Assembly: GCA_902167985.1 (NCBI GenBank)
Contig: CABHNZ010000012.1
Location: 1 to 64,000, forward strand
DNA: 64,000 bases
DNA from: Shinella sp. UYSO24
GTDB taxonomy: Bacteria > Pseudomonadota > Alphaproteobacteria > Rhizobiales > Rhizobiaceae
Reading direction: 5' to 3'
Part shown: positions 47,502 to 56,225 of the stretch, one piece after another
Layout: every line of letters starts with the position of its first letter
Position numbering within the stretch: position 1 is the stretch's first letter
Notes under the pieces: model-generated
What the model was told of the DNA's origin: nothing
What the model saw: the letters and a program-made list of their open reading frames with translations, nothing else
Databases searched by the model: none
Program-made: the position numbers and the translations under genes

Positions 47502-49475
47502 TCAGAGCTTGGCTTCAGCAGCGGCAACGACAGCTTCTGCCGTGATGCCGAAGTGCTTGAAGACGTCCTTGGCCGGGCCGGAGGCGCCGAAGCTCTTCAT
47601 GCCGACGAACGAGCCTTCCGGTCCGATGAAGGCATCCCAGCCTTCGCGGACGCCGGCTTCGACGGCGATCTTGACCGGCGACTTGCCGAGGATCTCGGCG
47701 CGGTAGGCATCCGGCTGCTCGAAGAAGAGCTCGGTGCAGGGAACCGAAACCACGCGGGTGGAGATGCCCTTTTCCTCAAGCGTCTTGCGGGCGGCAACCG
47801 CCAGCTCGACTTCCGAGCCCGAAGCGAAGATCGTCACCTTGGCATCGGCTGCACCCTGAAGCGTGTAGGCGCCCTTGGTGACGAGGTTTTCCTCCGAATA
47901 TTCGGTGCGGACGGTCGTCAGGTTCTGGCGGGTGAGGGCCAGGGCCGTCGGGCGGTCCTTGGTCTTCAGCGCGATCTGCCAGGCTTCGGCCGTCTCGGTG
48001 ACGTCTGCCGGGCGGAAGACCATCAGGTTCGGGATGGCGCGCAGCGACGCAACCTGCTCGACCGGCTGGTGGGTCGGGCCGTCTTCACCGACGCCGATCG
48101 AATCATGCGTCAGGACGTGGACGACGCGGATGCCCATCAGCGAGGCAAGGCGGATGGGCGGGCGGCAATAATCGGAGAAGATCATGAAGCCGCCGCCGTA
48201 AGGCACGAGACCGCCATGCAGCGTGATGCCGTTCATGGCAGAAGCCATGCCGTGTTCGCGAATGCCCCAGTGCATGTAGCGGCCGGAGAAGTCGGTCGGG
48301 GTGATCGAGACCATCTGGCTGGTCTTGGTGTTGTTCGACGGCGTCAGGTCGGCGGAACCGCCGATGGTTTCCGGCAGGATGCCGTTGATGACTTCGAGGA
48401 CGTCTTCGGAAGCCTTGCGGGTGGCAACCGTCGGCTTGGTCTCGACGATCTTCTTCTTCAGATCGGCAATCGCAGCGTCGAAACCTTCCGGCAGGTCGCC
48501 GGCGAAGCGGCGGTCGAACTCGGCCTTGACGGCAGACTTTGCAAGCGTGGCTTCCCAGGCTGCGACTTCATCGGCCGAGCGGGCGCCGGCTGCGCGCCAT
48601 GCGTCGAGAACGTCGTTCGGGATGACGAAGGGTTCGTAATCCCAGTTGAGCGCCTTGCGGGTGGCGGCAATTTCCTCGGCGCCGAGCGGCGAGCCGTGGA
48701 CCTTGTGGGAGCCTGCCTTGTGCGGTGCGCCGAAGCCGATGACGGTCTTGCAGGCGATCAGCGTCGGCTTGTCGGACTTGTGGGCCTCTTCGATCGCGGC
48801 TGCAATCGCATCCTGGTCATGGCCGTCGATCGAAATCGTGTTCCAGTGAACGGCCTTGAAGCGGGCGATCTGGTCGGTCGAGTCCGACAGGGAGACGGCG
48901 CCGTCGATGGTGATCGAGTTGTCGTCCCAGAAGAGGATGAGCTTGTTCAGCTTCAGGTGGCCGGCAAGGGCAATCGCCTCATGGCTGATGCCTTCCATAA
49001 GGCAACCGTCGCCGTTGATGACGTAGGTATAGTGGTCCTGCAGCTCGGCGCCGAATTCGTCGCGCAGCTTGCGTTCGGCAATCGCCATGCCGACGGCATT
49101 GGCAATGCCCTGGCCGAGCGGGCCGGTGGTGGTTTCGATGCCGGTGGCATGGCCATATTCCGGGTGGCCGGCGGTCTTGGAGCCGAGCTGGCGGAAGGCC
49201 TTCAGGTCTTCGACCGTCATGTCCGGGTAGCCGGTCAAATAGAGCAGCGAATAAAGAAGCATCGAGCCGTGGCCGGCAGAGAGGACGAAACGGTCGCGGT
49301 TCGGCCAATGCGGCTTGGTCGGGTCGAATTTCAGGTATTTCGAAAAGAGTACCGTTGCCACGTCGGCCATGCCCATCGGCATGCCCGGATGGCCCGAATT
49401 GGCCTTCTCAACAGCGTCCATGGCAAGAAAACGGATCGCATTCGCCATCCGGTTATGTGTGTCGTGTGAGGTCAT
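47502..49475 (-). CDS. tkt: Transketolase
   Basis: Thiamine-diphosphate enzyme of the pentose-phosphate pathway (and the Calvin cycle where present). The 657-residue frame is intact. Landmarks: [20 protein letters not shown], the ThDP motif [13 protein letters not shown] through [37 protein letters not shown] and [15 protein letters not shown] 49475 follows a leader of about 100 bases that holds a 16-bp perfect palindrome. First gene of the leftward tkt-gap-antiporter-pgk-fba cluster. Confidence 0.97.
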   Translation of the reverse strand: MTSHDTHNRMANAIRFLAMDAVEKANSGHPGMPMGMADVATVLFSKYLKFDPTKPHWPNRDRFVLSAGHGSMLLYSLLYLTGYPDMTVEDLKAFRQLGSKTAGHPEYGHATGIETTTGPLGQGIANAVGMAIAERKLRDEFGAELQDHYTYVINGDGCLMEGISHEAIALAGHLKLNKLILFWDDNSITIDGAVSLSDSTDQIARFKAVHWNTISIDGHDQDAIAAAIEEAHKSDKPTLIACKTVIGFGAPHKAGSHKVHGSPLGAEEIAATRKALNWDYEPFVIPNDVLDAWRAAGARSADEVAAWEATLAKSAVKAEFDRRFAGDLPEGFDAAIADLKKKIVETKPTVATRKASEDVLEVINGILPETIGGSADLTPSNNTKTSQMVSITPTDFSGRYMHWGIREHGMASAMNGITLHGGLVPYGGGFMIFSDYCRPPIRLASLMGIRVVHVLTHDSIGVGEDGPTHQPVEQVASLRAIPNLMVFRPADVTETAEAWQIALKTKDRPTALALTRQNLTTVRTEYSEENLVTKGAYTLQGAADAKVTIFASGSEVELAVAARKTLEEKGISTRVVSVPCTELFFEQPDAYRAEILGKSPVKIAVEAGVREGWDAFIGPEGSFVGMKSFGASGPAKDVFKHFGITAEAVVAAAEAKL

Positions 49476-49507
49476 GGCTAATCCGTTCGATTACGGGTCT
49501 GGATCAA

Positions 49508-49523
49508 GGTCCCTATAGGGACC
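49508..49523. promoter_or_regulatory. Perfect 16-bp palindrome upstream of tkt, candidate operator
   Basis: GGTCCCTA-TAGGGACC is fully symmetric and lies 33 bases ahead of the tkt ATG. Further upstream on the leftward strand is a TTGACT box near 49552-49557 with a possible -10 about 17 bases on, so the palindrome would lie just past the transcription start. The remaining DNA up to 49798 holds no gene. Confidence 0.5.
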
Positions 49524-49798
49524 GACGAAGAGCGGCTGATCCTTAACACCTGCAACGGGCAAGTCAACAAATGCAACGGAGCCGCGCGATCAGTCTAGAA
49601 AAATCTTACCGTATGCCTGTTTTGTAGGCATCCAACATGTGCTTGCGGGTATGACCCGAAGATGGGGTCATCCACAGATAGGTCAAGCCGCAAGAGGCCG
49701 GATTTATTGACCCTGTCGGGTGCCGTGACTACTGTTTCACACCAGTTGACGGGCGGCGACGAACGATTCGCCGCAACCGCAGCGACAGGAACGAGTAT

Positions 49799-50071
49799 AT
49801 GCCGGCAGAAAAGACCTTGGATCTGGCGCTATCGGAACTCGGGGCGGCGATAGGCACGCTCGAGAATGCCGTCGATGCGCGCATCGAACGCCAAAGGGAA
49901 AGCAGCGACGTGGAGGGTGAGGTGCGCCGCGTCCATGCGGACCGTGCAAGGCTTGCCCAGGAACTCGACCAGTCACAGTTTCGTGCCAATCGTCTCGAAG
50001 AAGTCAACCGCGAGGTGTCGCGCCGTCTGGTGACGGCGATGGAGACCATTCGCGCGGTTCTGGATCGGTAA
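49799..50071 (+). CDS. DUF4164 family coiled-coil protein
   Basis: A 90-residue coiled-coil protein of the DUF4164 family, found next to zapA in many Rhizobiales. The sequence is one long helix pattern: LDLALSELGAAIGTLENAVD, then VRRVHADRARLAQELDQSQF and RANRLEEVNREVSRRLVTAM. It ends 15 bases before zapA, so the two are co-transcribed; an accessory role in division is an inference from that neighbour only. ATG 49799 follows AGGAACGAG. Divergent from tkt. Confidence 0.88.
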   Translation: MPAEKTLDLALSELGAAIGTLENAVDARIERQRESSDVEGEVRRVHADRARLAQELDQSQFRANRLEEVNREVSRRLVTAMETIRAVLDR

Positions 50072-50086
50072 GGTAGGGCTTTCTTC

Positions 50087-50461
50087 ATGGCGCAAGTGAC
50101 GGTAACGATCGACGGCAAGGCCTATCGCATGGCCTGCGAGGAAGGCCAGGAAGGCCATCTCGCCGACCTTGCAGACCGGTTCGACCAGTATGTGATGCAT
50201 CTGAAAGGCCAGTTCGGCGAGATCGGTGATCTGCGCATCACCGTGATGGCCGGGATCATGATCATGGACGAGCTTTCGGAGCTCGGCCGCAAGGTCGCCT
50301 CGCTCGAGGGGCAGGTCGATGCGTTGAAATCCAACAGCGCCGGCTCGCTGGAAATCCAGCAGCGCAACGAGCAGGCGATGGTCTCGGCAATCGGCGATCT
50401 GACCGCGCGGCTCGAAGGCATGGCTGCTAAGCTCAACGGGCGCACGGCGCCGGTCAACTGA
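50087..50461 (+). CDS. zapA: Cell division protein ZapA
   Basis: ZapA binds FtsZ and bundles its filaments at the division site. The 124-residue frame is intact: VTVTIDGKAYRMACEEGQEG is the N-terminal FtsZ-binding head, followed by LADLADRFDQYVMHLK and a long coiled coil (IMIMDELSELGRKVASLEGQ). It is co-transcribed with the DUF4164 gene and followed by 6S RNA, an arrangement conserved widely in Proteobacteria, which supports both calls. Confidence 0.94.
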   Translation: MAQVTVTIDGKAYRMACEEGQEGHLADLADRFDQYVMHLKGQFGEIGDLRITVMAGIMIMDELSELGRKVASLEGQVDALKSNSAGSLEIQQRNEQAMVSAIGDLTARLEGMAAKLNGRTAPVN

Positions 50462-50573
50462 CGATAATCACGAGGATTTCCGGCCGTCTCCGGCTCTCCG
50501 GTCGTTTCGGCGGGATCGTTCAAAAAAGCATTGCGGTGCCACTGGCGCAGGCCCTGCTTCCCCCTTATATTGA

Positions 50574-50740
50574 CGAAGCGATCTGCGCTTCTCGACAGGA
50601 ACCACAATCCCTGGGGCCATACTCGATCCAAAGGGAGCTGTCCCTGACCAGGCCCGTGGGCTTGGACATATGGCGCCCACCTACGTTTGTAGGCACCCAG
50701 GATCGTAAACATCCATCGGTCGCCGTGGATCGCACTTCTT
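50574..50740 (+). ncRNA. ssrS: 6S RNA
   Basis: Regulator of RNA polymerase (sigma-70 holoenzyme), about 165 nt, placed directly after zapA as in most Proteobacteria. Structure can be drawn by hand. A closing stem pairs GAAG..CGATC (50574 on) with GATCGcaCTTC (to 50738). ATCC(C)TGGG pairs with CCCAGGAT. GGGGCCATA pairs with TATGGCGCCC. The 3' side of the central bubble carries the small hairpin CCTACGTTTGTAGG typical of alphaproteobacterial 6S RNA, and TCCAA/TTGGA closes the apical part. A -10 box TTATAT lies at 50565-50570 and a T-rich 3' end follows. End points are accurate to a few bases only. Confidence 0.88.
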
Positions 50741-50744
50741 TTCT

Positions 50745-50826
50745 CTTATATCCGGCTGTTTGCTGCTCCTTCGCGGAGCCTTCTGCCGTGCGGATTAGGC
50801 TCCTGCGGGATATCGCGTGATATAAG
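50745..50826 (+). other. Possible structured RNA segment after 6S RNA
   Basis: CTTATATC (50745-50752) and GATATAAG (50819-50826) are perfect 8-bp inverted arms. Inside, GGAGC(C) at 50775-50780 can pair either with GCTCC at 50765-50769 or with GGCTCC at 50798-50803, so two exclusive hairpins are possible. It lies upstream of the small membrane gene at 50914. No known RNA family is recognised. Confidence 0.35.
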
Positions 50827-50913
50827 GGGCAGCGCTTACGTATTTTCCGCGGCTTGTCTCGCCATCCAGCAGGTCCATGATCCTTACCCAGTGTATTGCG
50901 TTGGGAGGAAACC

Positions 50914-51093
50914 ATGGCAAGTGATGATGGCGGGCAGCCAAGATATGAGTTGATCGGCTTTTCGGTTCTCGGAATTCTGGTCTGCGGATGTATTTTCCTG
51001 ATGACGACCAGCCATGATGTCCACGATACGCTGACGGGCCAGAAGGCGCCGGTCGTCGTCGAGCTGGACCAATCGGTCAAGCCTGTCATGTGA
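50914..51093 (+). CDS. Small single-span membrane protein, function unknown
   Basis: A 59-residue protein with one transmembrane helix (LIGFSVLGILVCGCIFLMTT) after a short polar N-terminus and with a polar, probably periplasmic tail. ATG 50914 has an excellent site, GGGAGGAAACC. Not a family I recognise. It follows 6S RNA and the structured segment above, and it is followed by a leftward hypothetical gene, so it is probably monocistronic. Confidence 0.65.
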   Translation: MASDDGGQPRYELIGFSVLGILVCGCIFLMTTSHDVHDTLTGQKAPVVVELDQSVKPVM

Positions 51094-51203
51094 GCGTAAT
51101 GGATTGAACGGGAGGCGGGCGATGCCGATCGTGGGGCCCCGTGAGAGTGCCGGTGCCGCCGGCGGCCACGGTCCGGCCGAAAGCGGCGACCGGCGGTTTG
51201 GCT

Positions 51204-51465
51204 CAGCCGTAGAAATCGTCGGCGAAACGGTCGGTCTTGGTCTTTACTTCGACGACGGCTTCGATCGCCTCGTTGATGCGTTCGAAAAGGCTTTCAAAAT
51301 GGGGATTGGTCGGGTCGGCAAAGTCCCCGACGAAAGGATTACGTTATCGGTTGTCAGCGGAAACCCGCTGAGCAGGCATTTCAATATGGCCTGATTGGCA
51401 ATCGCGGTCGCACTCGTTCGTTCGAGGAAGCGATCCCGCTCCTCGGCAGTCATCCCAGCCAGCAT
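51204..51465 (-). CDS. Hypothetical protein (frameshifted), about 87 residues
   Basis: A leftward gene that is easy to miss because it is split. ATG 51465 follows AAAGGGAACAAC and opens MLAGMTAEERDRFLERTSAT, then IANQAILKCLLSGFPLTTDN. Near 51342 the frame changes, and the second part (FVGDFADPTNPHFESLFERI, then NEAIEAVVEVKTKTDRFADD) runs to TGA 51204-51206. Codon usage in both parts fits the neighbours. No family recognised; mostly helical and acidic. It is divergent from the histidine kinase gene. Confidence 0.6.
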
Positions 51466-51682
51466 GTTGTTCCCTTTTGCGTGTGGGGCATTTTAAAGAA
51501 CGAATACAATATGATGAGATAAAAGCGGAAAGCCAAGCTGGTTTTGCTAAAATATAGATAGATAAATTGTGTAGTGCCGGTCGTTTCGAAGTCCTGCAGG
51601 GCTTGTGTTTTACAGGTGGCGCTTGACAAGCAGAAGGCCACAGACAAGTTCTCTGTCATCTTTCCGTTTGCCGGCTGGTTCC

Positions 51683-53200
51683 ATGCCTTTTGCCAATACG
51701 ACTTTTGCCCGTTCCTCCCTTCTCATGCTGCTTGTCGGTTGCGCGCTTCTGGTTGCGATCGTCGGGTCGTCCTTCTTTCTTGCGCGCTCCACGCAGACCT
51801 ATTTTCAGGGTGTCGCCAAGCTGCGCGATGTCCGCACCGGTGCGGCCGATCTCGTGCTTTACCTGCGTGCGGCGGAATCGGGTCAGCGCGGCTATCTGCT
51901 CAGCGAGGACGAGACATTCCTGAAGCCCTATCAGGCGGCGCTTGCCGGCCTGCCGAAGGTCGTCGACCGGTTCAAGCAGGCCGTGGCCGCCGCCGGTGAC
52001 GTCGATGTGCCGATGGACCAGCTGCAGAAGCTGATCGACGACAAGGCGCAGGAGATGACCGGCACGGTCGAGCTTGGCCAGAAAGGCGATTTTGCCGGTG
52101 CAACGGCCATCGTGCGCGGCAATTACGGTCGCCAGCTGATGGACAATATTGCCGGCATACTCGGGCAGGTGGTGCGGACAACCGACAAGCGGCTGACCGA
52201 CGGGATCGAGGATCTCAACCGTTCTGCCGCATCGCTGCAATGGGTCACGGTCGGCGGCGGGTTGCTGATCATCCTTCTCGTCATCGGCGGCATTGTCGTC
52301 GTCAACCAGCATGTGCAGGCCCTCAGAAAGGCCCAGAGCGAGGTGGAAGTCCTCAATGCCGGGCTTGAGGAAAGGGTCAACGAGCGCACCGAGGATCTCA
52401 TCCAGGCCAATCGCGAGATCCAGCGCTATGCCTATATCGTCAGCCACGACCTGCGCGCGCCGCTCGTCAATATCATGGGCTTTACCAGCGAGCTCGATGC
52501 CAGCCTGAAATCGATCGCGACGCATGTTCTGGCCGATGACGAGGACGGGCCTGTCGATCAGGCCCTGCGCGAGCAGGAGGCCCGCGACGCCAGACTCGCG
52601 ATCGAAGAGGATCTGCCCGAGGCGATCGGTTTCATCCGGTCATCGACGAAGAAGATGGACGCGCTGATCAACGCCATCCTGAAGATCTCGCGTGACGGGC
52701 GGCGCGAGCTGAAGCCGGAAAAGGTCGATCTTGCCGAAGTGCTCGAGATGACGGCGGCGAGCGTCAAGCATCAGGTTCAGGATGCCGATGGGAACGTGGA
52801 GATTTCGGTCGGGGCGGCGCGTGGTCTCGTCACAGACCGTTTCTCGATGGAGCAGATCTTCGGCAATCTTTTCGACAATGCCGTGAAATACCGTGATCTG
52901 AAGCGGCCCTTGCAGCTCTCCGTCAAGGCGTTTCCGGCCGGGCGCGGATCGGTCCGGATCGAGGTCAGCGACAATGGCCGCGGGATCGCGCCGCAGGACC
53001 ACGAGCGGGTATTCGAGCTTTTCCGCCGCTCAGGCACGCAGGATCAGCCGGGTGAGGGCATAGGCCTTGCGCATGTGCGCTCATTAGTCAGAAATTTAGG
53101 CGGGGACATTACGGTCAAATCCACATTGGGAGGTGGAACGACATTCGTCATCCGGCTTCCCACCGATTTGTCCCAGTATGTCAGGAGTAACGGGTCATGA
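51683..53200 (+). CDS. Sensor histidine kinase with CHASE3 domain
   Basis: Membrane sensor kinase, about 505 residues. A first helix (SLLMLLVGCALLVAIVGSSF) and a second (WVTVGGGLLIILLVIGGIVV) bracket a periplasmic CHASE3 domain with the LRAAESGQRGYLLSEDETFL signature. HisKA follows with the phospho-histidine in RYAYIVSHDLRAPLVNIMGF, then the ATPase domain: N box FGNLFDNAVKYRD, G1 VSDNGRGIAP, F box VFELFRR and G2 PGEGIGLAHVRSLV. I start at ATG 51683; GTG 51605 is in frame but adds a non-homologous stretch, and neither has a good ribosome site. Its stop overlaps the next response regulator start (ATGA). Confidence 0.9.
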   Translation: MPFANTTFARSSLLMLLVGCALLVAIVGSSFFLARSTQTYFQGVAKLRDVRTGAADLVLYLRAAESGQRGYLLSEDETFLKPYQAALAGLPKVVDRFKQAVAAAGDVDVPMDQLQKLIDDKAQEMTGTVELGQKGDFAGATAIVRGNYGRQLMDNIAGILGQVVRTTDKRLTDGIEDLNRSAASLQWVTVGGGLLIILLVIGGIVVVNQHVQALRKAQSEVEVLNAGLEERVNERTEDLIQANREIQRYAYIVSHDLRAPLVNIMGFTSELDASLKSIATHVLADDEDGPVDQALREQEARDARLAIEEDLPEAIGFIRSSTKKMDALINAILKISRDGRRELKPEKVDLAEVLEMTAASVKHQVQDADGNVEISVGAARGLVTDRFSMEQIFGNLFDNAVKYRDLKRPLQLSVKAFPAGRGSVRIEVSDNGRGIAPQDHERVFELFRRSGTQDQPGEGIGLAHVRSLVRNLGGDITVKSTLGGGTTFVIRLPTDLSQYVRSNGS

Positions 53201-53640
53201 AGGCTGCAGGCAAGGAAGTCACGATCGTCATGGTCGAGGACGACGAGGGCCATGCCCGGCTCATCGAGAAGAATGTGCGGCGCGCCGGTGTCAGCAACGA
53301 GATCGTGCCGTTTACCAACGGCAATGCGGCGCTCGACTTCATTCTCGGTGCGGATCGCTCCGGCACGGCCAATCACGACCGGTATTTGCTCATTCTTCTT
53401 GACCTGAACCTGCCGGACATGTCCGGTATTGACATCCTCGAGCAGGTGAAGTCCAACCCACATTCGAAGCGATTGCCCGTCGTCATTCTGACAACGACCG
53501 ATGACGAGCGGGAAATCCAGCGCTGCTATGATCTCGGCGCCAACGTCTATATAACCAAGCCGGTCGATTACGATAATTTCGCACATGCGATAAGGCAGCT
53601 CGGGCTGTTCTTCTCGGTGATGCAGATACCAGGACAGTAA
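53197..53640 (+). CDS. Single-domain response regulator (Rcp1-like)
   Basis: A 147-residue stand-alone receiver. The acidic pair is in IVMVEDDEGHARLIEKNV, the phospho-acceptor Asp in LLILLDLNLPDMSGIDIL, the conserved Thr in VVILTTTDDE and the Lys in VYITKPVDYDNF. The E-D-D and long alpha4 with LPVVILTTT are typical of Rcp1-like partners of phytochrome-type kinases. It overlaps the CHASE3 kinase by four bases and is seven bases from the next gene, so the three form one phosphorelay operon. No output domain. Confidence 0.93.
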   Translation: MKAAGKEVTIVMVEDDEGHARLIEKNVRRAGVSNEIVPFTNGNAALDFILGADRSGTANHDRYLLILLDLNLPDMSGIDILEQVKSNPHSKRLPVVILTTTDDEREIQRCYDLGANVYITKPVDYDNFAHAIRQLGLFFSVMQIPGQ

Positions 53641-53647
53641 AACCGGA

Positions 53648-54676
53648 ATGCCGCAAACGATCCTCTACGTCGATGACGATCTGGCGCTTGCGCGGCTTGC
53701 GACGCGCCATCTCGGCCGCGTCGGCTATCAGGTCGTGCATGCGGTCGATCAGGCCCAGGCGATGGAGGCGGTCGAGAAGGGCGATATCGATGCCATCGTT
53801 CTCGACCATTATCTGAGCTCCGGTACCGGTCTTGAGATCCTTCACAAGCTGAAGGAAGAGAATTCGACGATCCCGGCCATCTATGTGACGGATCGAGCGA
53901 TGCGCAGATTGCCATCGACGCGCTCAAAAACGGCGCCTCGGACTATGTGATCAAGACCGTCGGCGACGAGTTCTGGCCGCTCTTGCAGAGCGCCATCGGG
54001 CAGGGGCTGGCGACTGCCGAGCTTCGCCGCGCCAAGGAGCGCGCGGATCAGGAAATCCGGCTTGGCAAGGAACGCGCCGAAGTGCTGTTGGCCGAGGTCA
54101 ATCACCGCGTCGCCAACAGTCTGGCGCTGGTGGCGGCTCTCATTCGTCTGCAGACATCGAGCGAGAAGAGCGAGGACGTGAAGGCGGCGCTGGCCGAGAC
54201 GCAGGCGCGCATTTCCGCGATCGCCGGCATGCATCGCAGCCTCTACACCTCCGACGACGTGCGGCAGGTGGAGATGGACAAGTATCTCGGCACGCTGGTT
54301 CAGGAAGTGCAGGGCACCGTGCATGACACGCAGGGGCCGGTGATCAAGCTTGCCGCCGACAATGTGTTCCTGAAATCCGATCGGGCGGTCTCCGTCGGCA
54401 TGATCGTCACCGAACTTCTGACCAATGCGCTGAAATATGCCTATCCGGTCGGTACCGAGGGAGAGGTGCGGGTCGCACTGTCGCTTCAGCCGGAAAGCCG
54501 GGCGTGCTCAGCGTCGAGGATGACGGGATCGGCTGGAAAGAGGCGATGCCGTGAAGGGAACCGGGCTCGGCAGCCGTATCGTCAAATCGATGGCCTCGAC
54601 GCTCGGATCGGCGGTTTCCTATGTGGCGCGCGACAAGGGTACGCGCGTTGAACTGCTGATCGATCTCAATTCCTGA
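53648..54676 (+). CDS. Response regulator-histidine kinase hybrid, HisKA_2/HWE-like (frameshifted)
   Basis: Receiver followed by a HisKA_2/HWE-type kinase, about 343 residues, soluble. The receiver shows ILYVDDDLALARLATRHLG and phospho-Asp in IVLDHYLSSGTG. The kinase has the histidine in LLAEVNHRVANSLALVAALI, then VGMIVTELLTNALKYAYPV and GTGLGSRIVKSMASTLGS. Breaks occur near 53895, 54500 and 54545; with them repaired the frame ends at TGA 54674-54676. Such soluble kinases often take phosphate from an upstream system, and some feed the PhyR general stress pathway, but that link is not visible here. Confidence 0.88.
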
Positions 54677-54757
54677 TTGCCGTCCGGCCGCTCATTTTTG
54701 TTCCCGCCATTGCATTGCGTGCAGCGGAGCCTTATCATTCCCGCAGCGAGTGAAGGT

Positions 54758-54798
54758 GCATAGCTCCGAAAACCGGTCCCCGGTTTTTCGAGCTGTGC
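54758..54798. repeat. Long imperfect palindrome, terminator or dispersed repeat
   Basis: GCATAGCTC, CGAAAACCGG, a short loop, CCGGTTTTTCG and GAGCTGTGC pair over about 19 bp with one or two bulges. It lies 80 bases after the kinase operon stop. It could end the operon, but similar AAAACCGG-type palindromes recur in intergenic DNA of Rhizobiales, so it may be a dispersed element. Confidence 0.5.
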
Positions 54799-54915
54799 GC
54801 GAAACTTTGTCCGGTAGCGACCGAATTTGATAGAGCTGCCGGCCGGTCATTTCCCAAGAAATGACGCATGAGAGTTTTGCGTGCGGTTATGATTGTCCCA
54901 GCTTAAGAGCTTTGC

Positions 54916-56225
54916 TTGTTAACCGAAATCCTTATCGTCATCGCGCTCACCGTGATCAATGGTGTCCTGTCGATGTCGGAACTTGCCGTCGTTTCCTCCC
55001 GCCCGGTTCGCCTCAAGGTGATGGCCGAACAGGGTAACAAGGGAGCCGCGACCGCCATTCGTCTGGCCGAAGATCCCGGCCGCTTCCTGTCCTCGGTGCA
55101 GATCGGCATCACGCTTGTCGGCGTTCTCTCCGGCGCGTTTTCCGGCGCCACGCTCGGCACGCGCCTGACGCTGTGGCTGGAGGCGCAGGGCGTTCCGGAT
55201 CATATCGCCGACTGGCTCGGCGTCGGCTCGGTCGTCGTCGTCATCACCTATCTGTCGCTCATCCTTGGCGAACTGGTGCCGAAGCAGGTGGCGCTGCGGC
55301 GCCCGAGGCGGTTGCCGCCCGCGTTGCACCGGCAATGAAGATGATCGCCACGATCGGCGCGCCGATCGTCTGGTTCCTCGATATTTCCGGCCGTCTCGTG
55401 CTGACCGTTCTCGGTCAGAAGGGGGAATCGGGCGAAAAGGTCACGGATGAGGAGATCCGCACAGTGCTCGCCGAGGCGCAGAGCGCCGGTGTGATCGAGA
55501 CCGAAGAATCTGCGATGATTACCGGGGTCATGCGGCTTGCCGACCGCACCGCGCGCGGCCTGATGACGCCGCGCCGCGATGTCGAGGTGATCGATACAGA
55601 GCATGAGCCGGAAGAGATCCGTGCCCAGCTGCGCGCCACCCAGCGCGCCCGCCTGCCGGTTCGTCAGGGCAGTTCCGACGAGATCCTCGGCGTGCTCTTC
55701 GTCAAGGACGCCTATGACTATATGGCCGGCGGCAAGGTGCTGGACATGAAGGCGATGATGCGCGAGGCGCCGGTCGTCTCGGATCTCACCGGTGCGCTCG
55801 ACGTCATTCAGGCGGTGCGCCGGGCGCCTGCCCATATGGTTCTCGTCTATGACGAATACGGCCATTTCGAAGGCATCGTTACCTCGGGTGACATTCTCGA
55901 AGCGATTACCGGCGTCTTCCAGGAAGACGAGGCGGAAGAGCCGGCGATCGTGCCGCGCGAGGACGGTTCGTTCCTCGTTGCCGGCTGGATGCCGGTCGAC
56001 GAGTTTTCCGACGAGATGGGCATCGCGATCGAGGAAGATCCGGGTTACGAGACGGTGGCGGGCTTCGTGCTCGACGAGCTGAAGCATCTGCCGGATCTCG
56101 GCGAGACGTTTCAGGCACGCGGCTTCCGCTTCGAGGTGATCGATCTCGACGGGCGGCGCATCGACAAGCTGCTGGTGACGCCGATCAACGAGAAGGCTGC
56201 CGAGAAGAACGGCGAGCGGGCGTGA
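54916..56225 (+). CDS. CNNM/CorC-type membrane protein with CBS domains ('hemolysin' family, frameshifted)
   Basis: Membrane protein of the CNNM/DUF21 family, often labelled hemolysin, associated with Mg2+/Co2+ transport. DUF21 region: ILIVIALTVINGVLSMSELA, SVQIGITLVGVLSGAFSG and VVVVITYLSLILGELVPKQV. After a break near 55305 come a CBS pair (ARGLMTPRRDVEVID, RLPVRQGSSDEILGVLFVKD, HMVLVYDEYGHFEGIVT) and a C-terminal CorC/HlyC domain (ETVAGFVLDELKHLPDLGE). Joined length about 436. The start is TTG 54916 (LTEILIVIAL) after AAGAG. The stop overlaps the cyclo-ligase start. Confidence 0.9.

Noticed and set aside
46389-49469. An open frame of more than 1000 codons on the + strand, opposite gap and tkt
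   Set aside because: It mirrors the codon structure of the real leftward genes (high GC at third positions keeps the antisense frame open). It has no start signal or family resemblance and reads across the tkt-gap intergenic hairpin.
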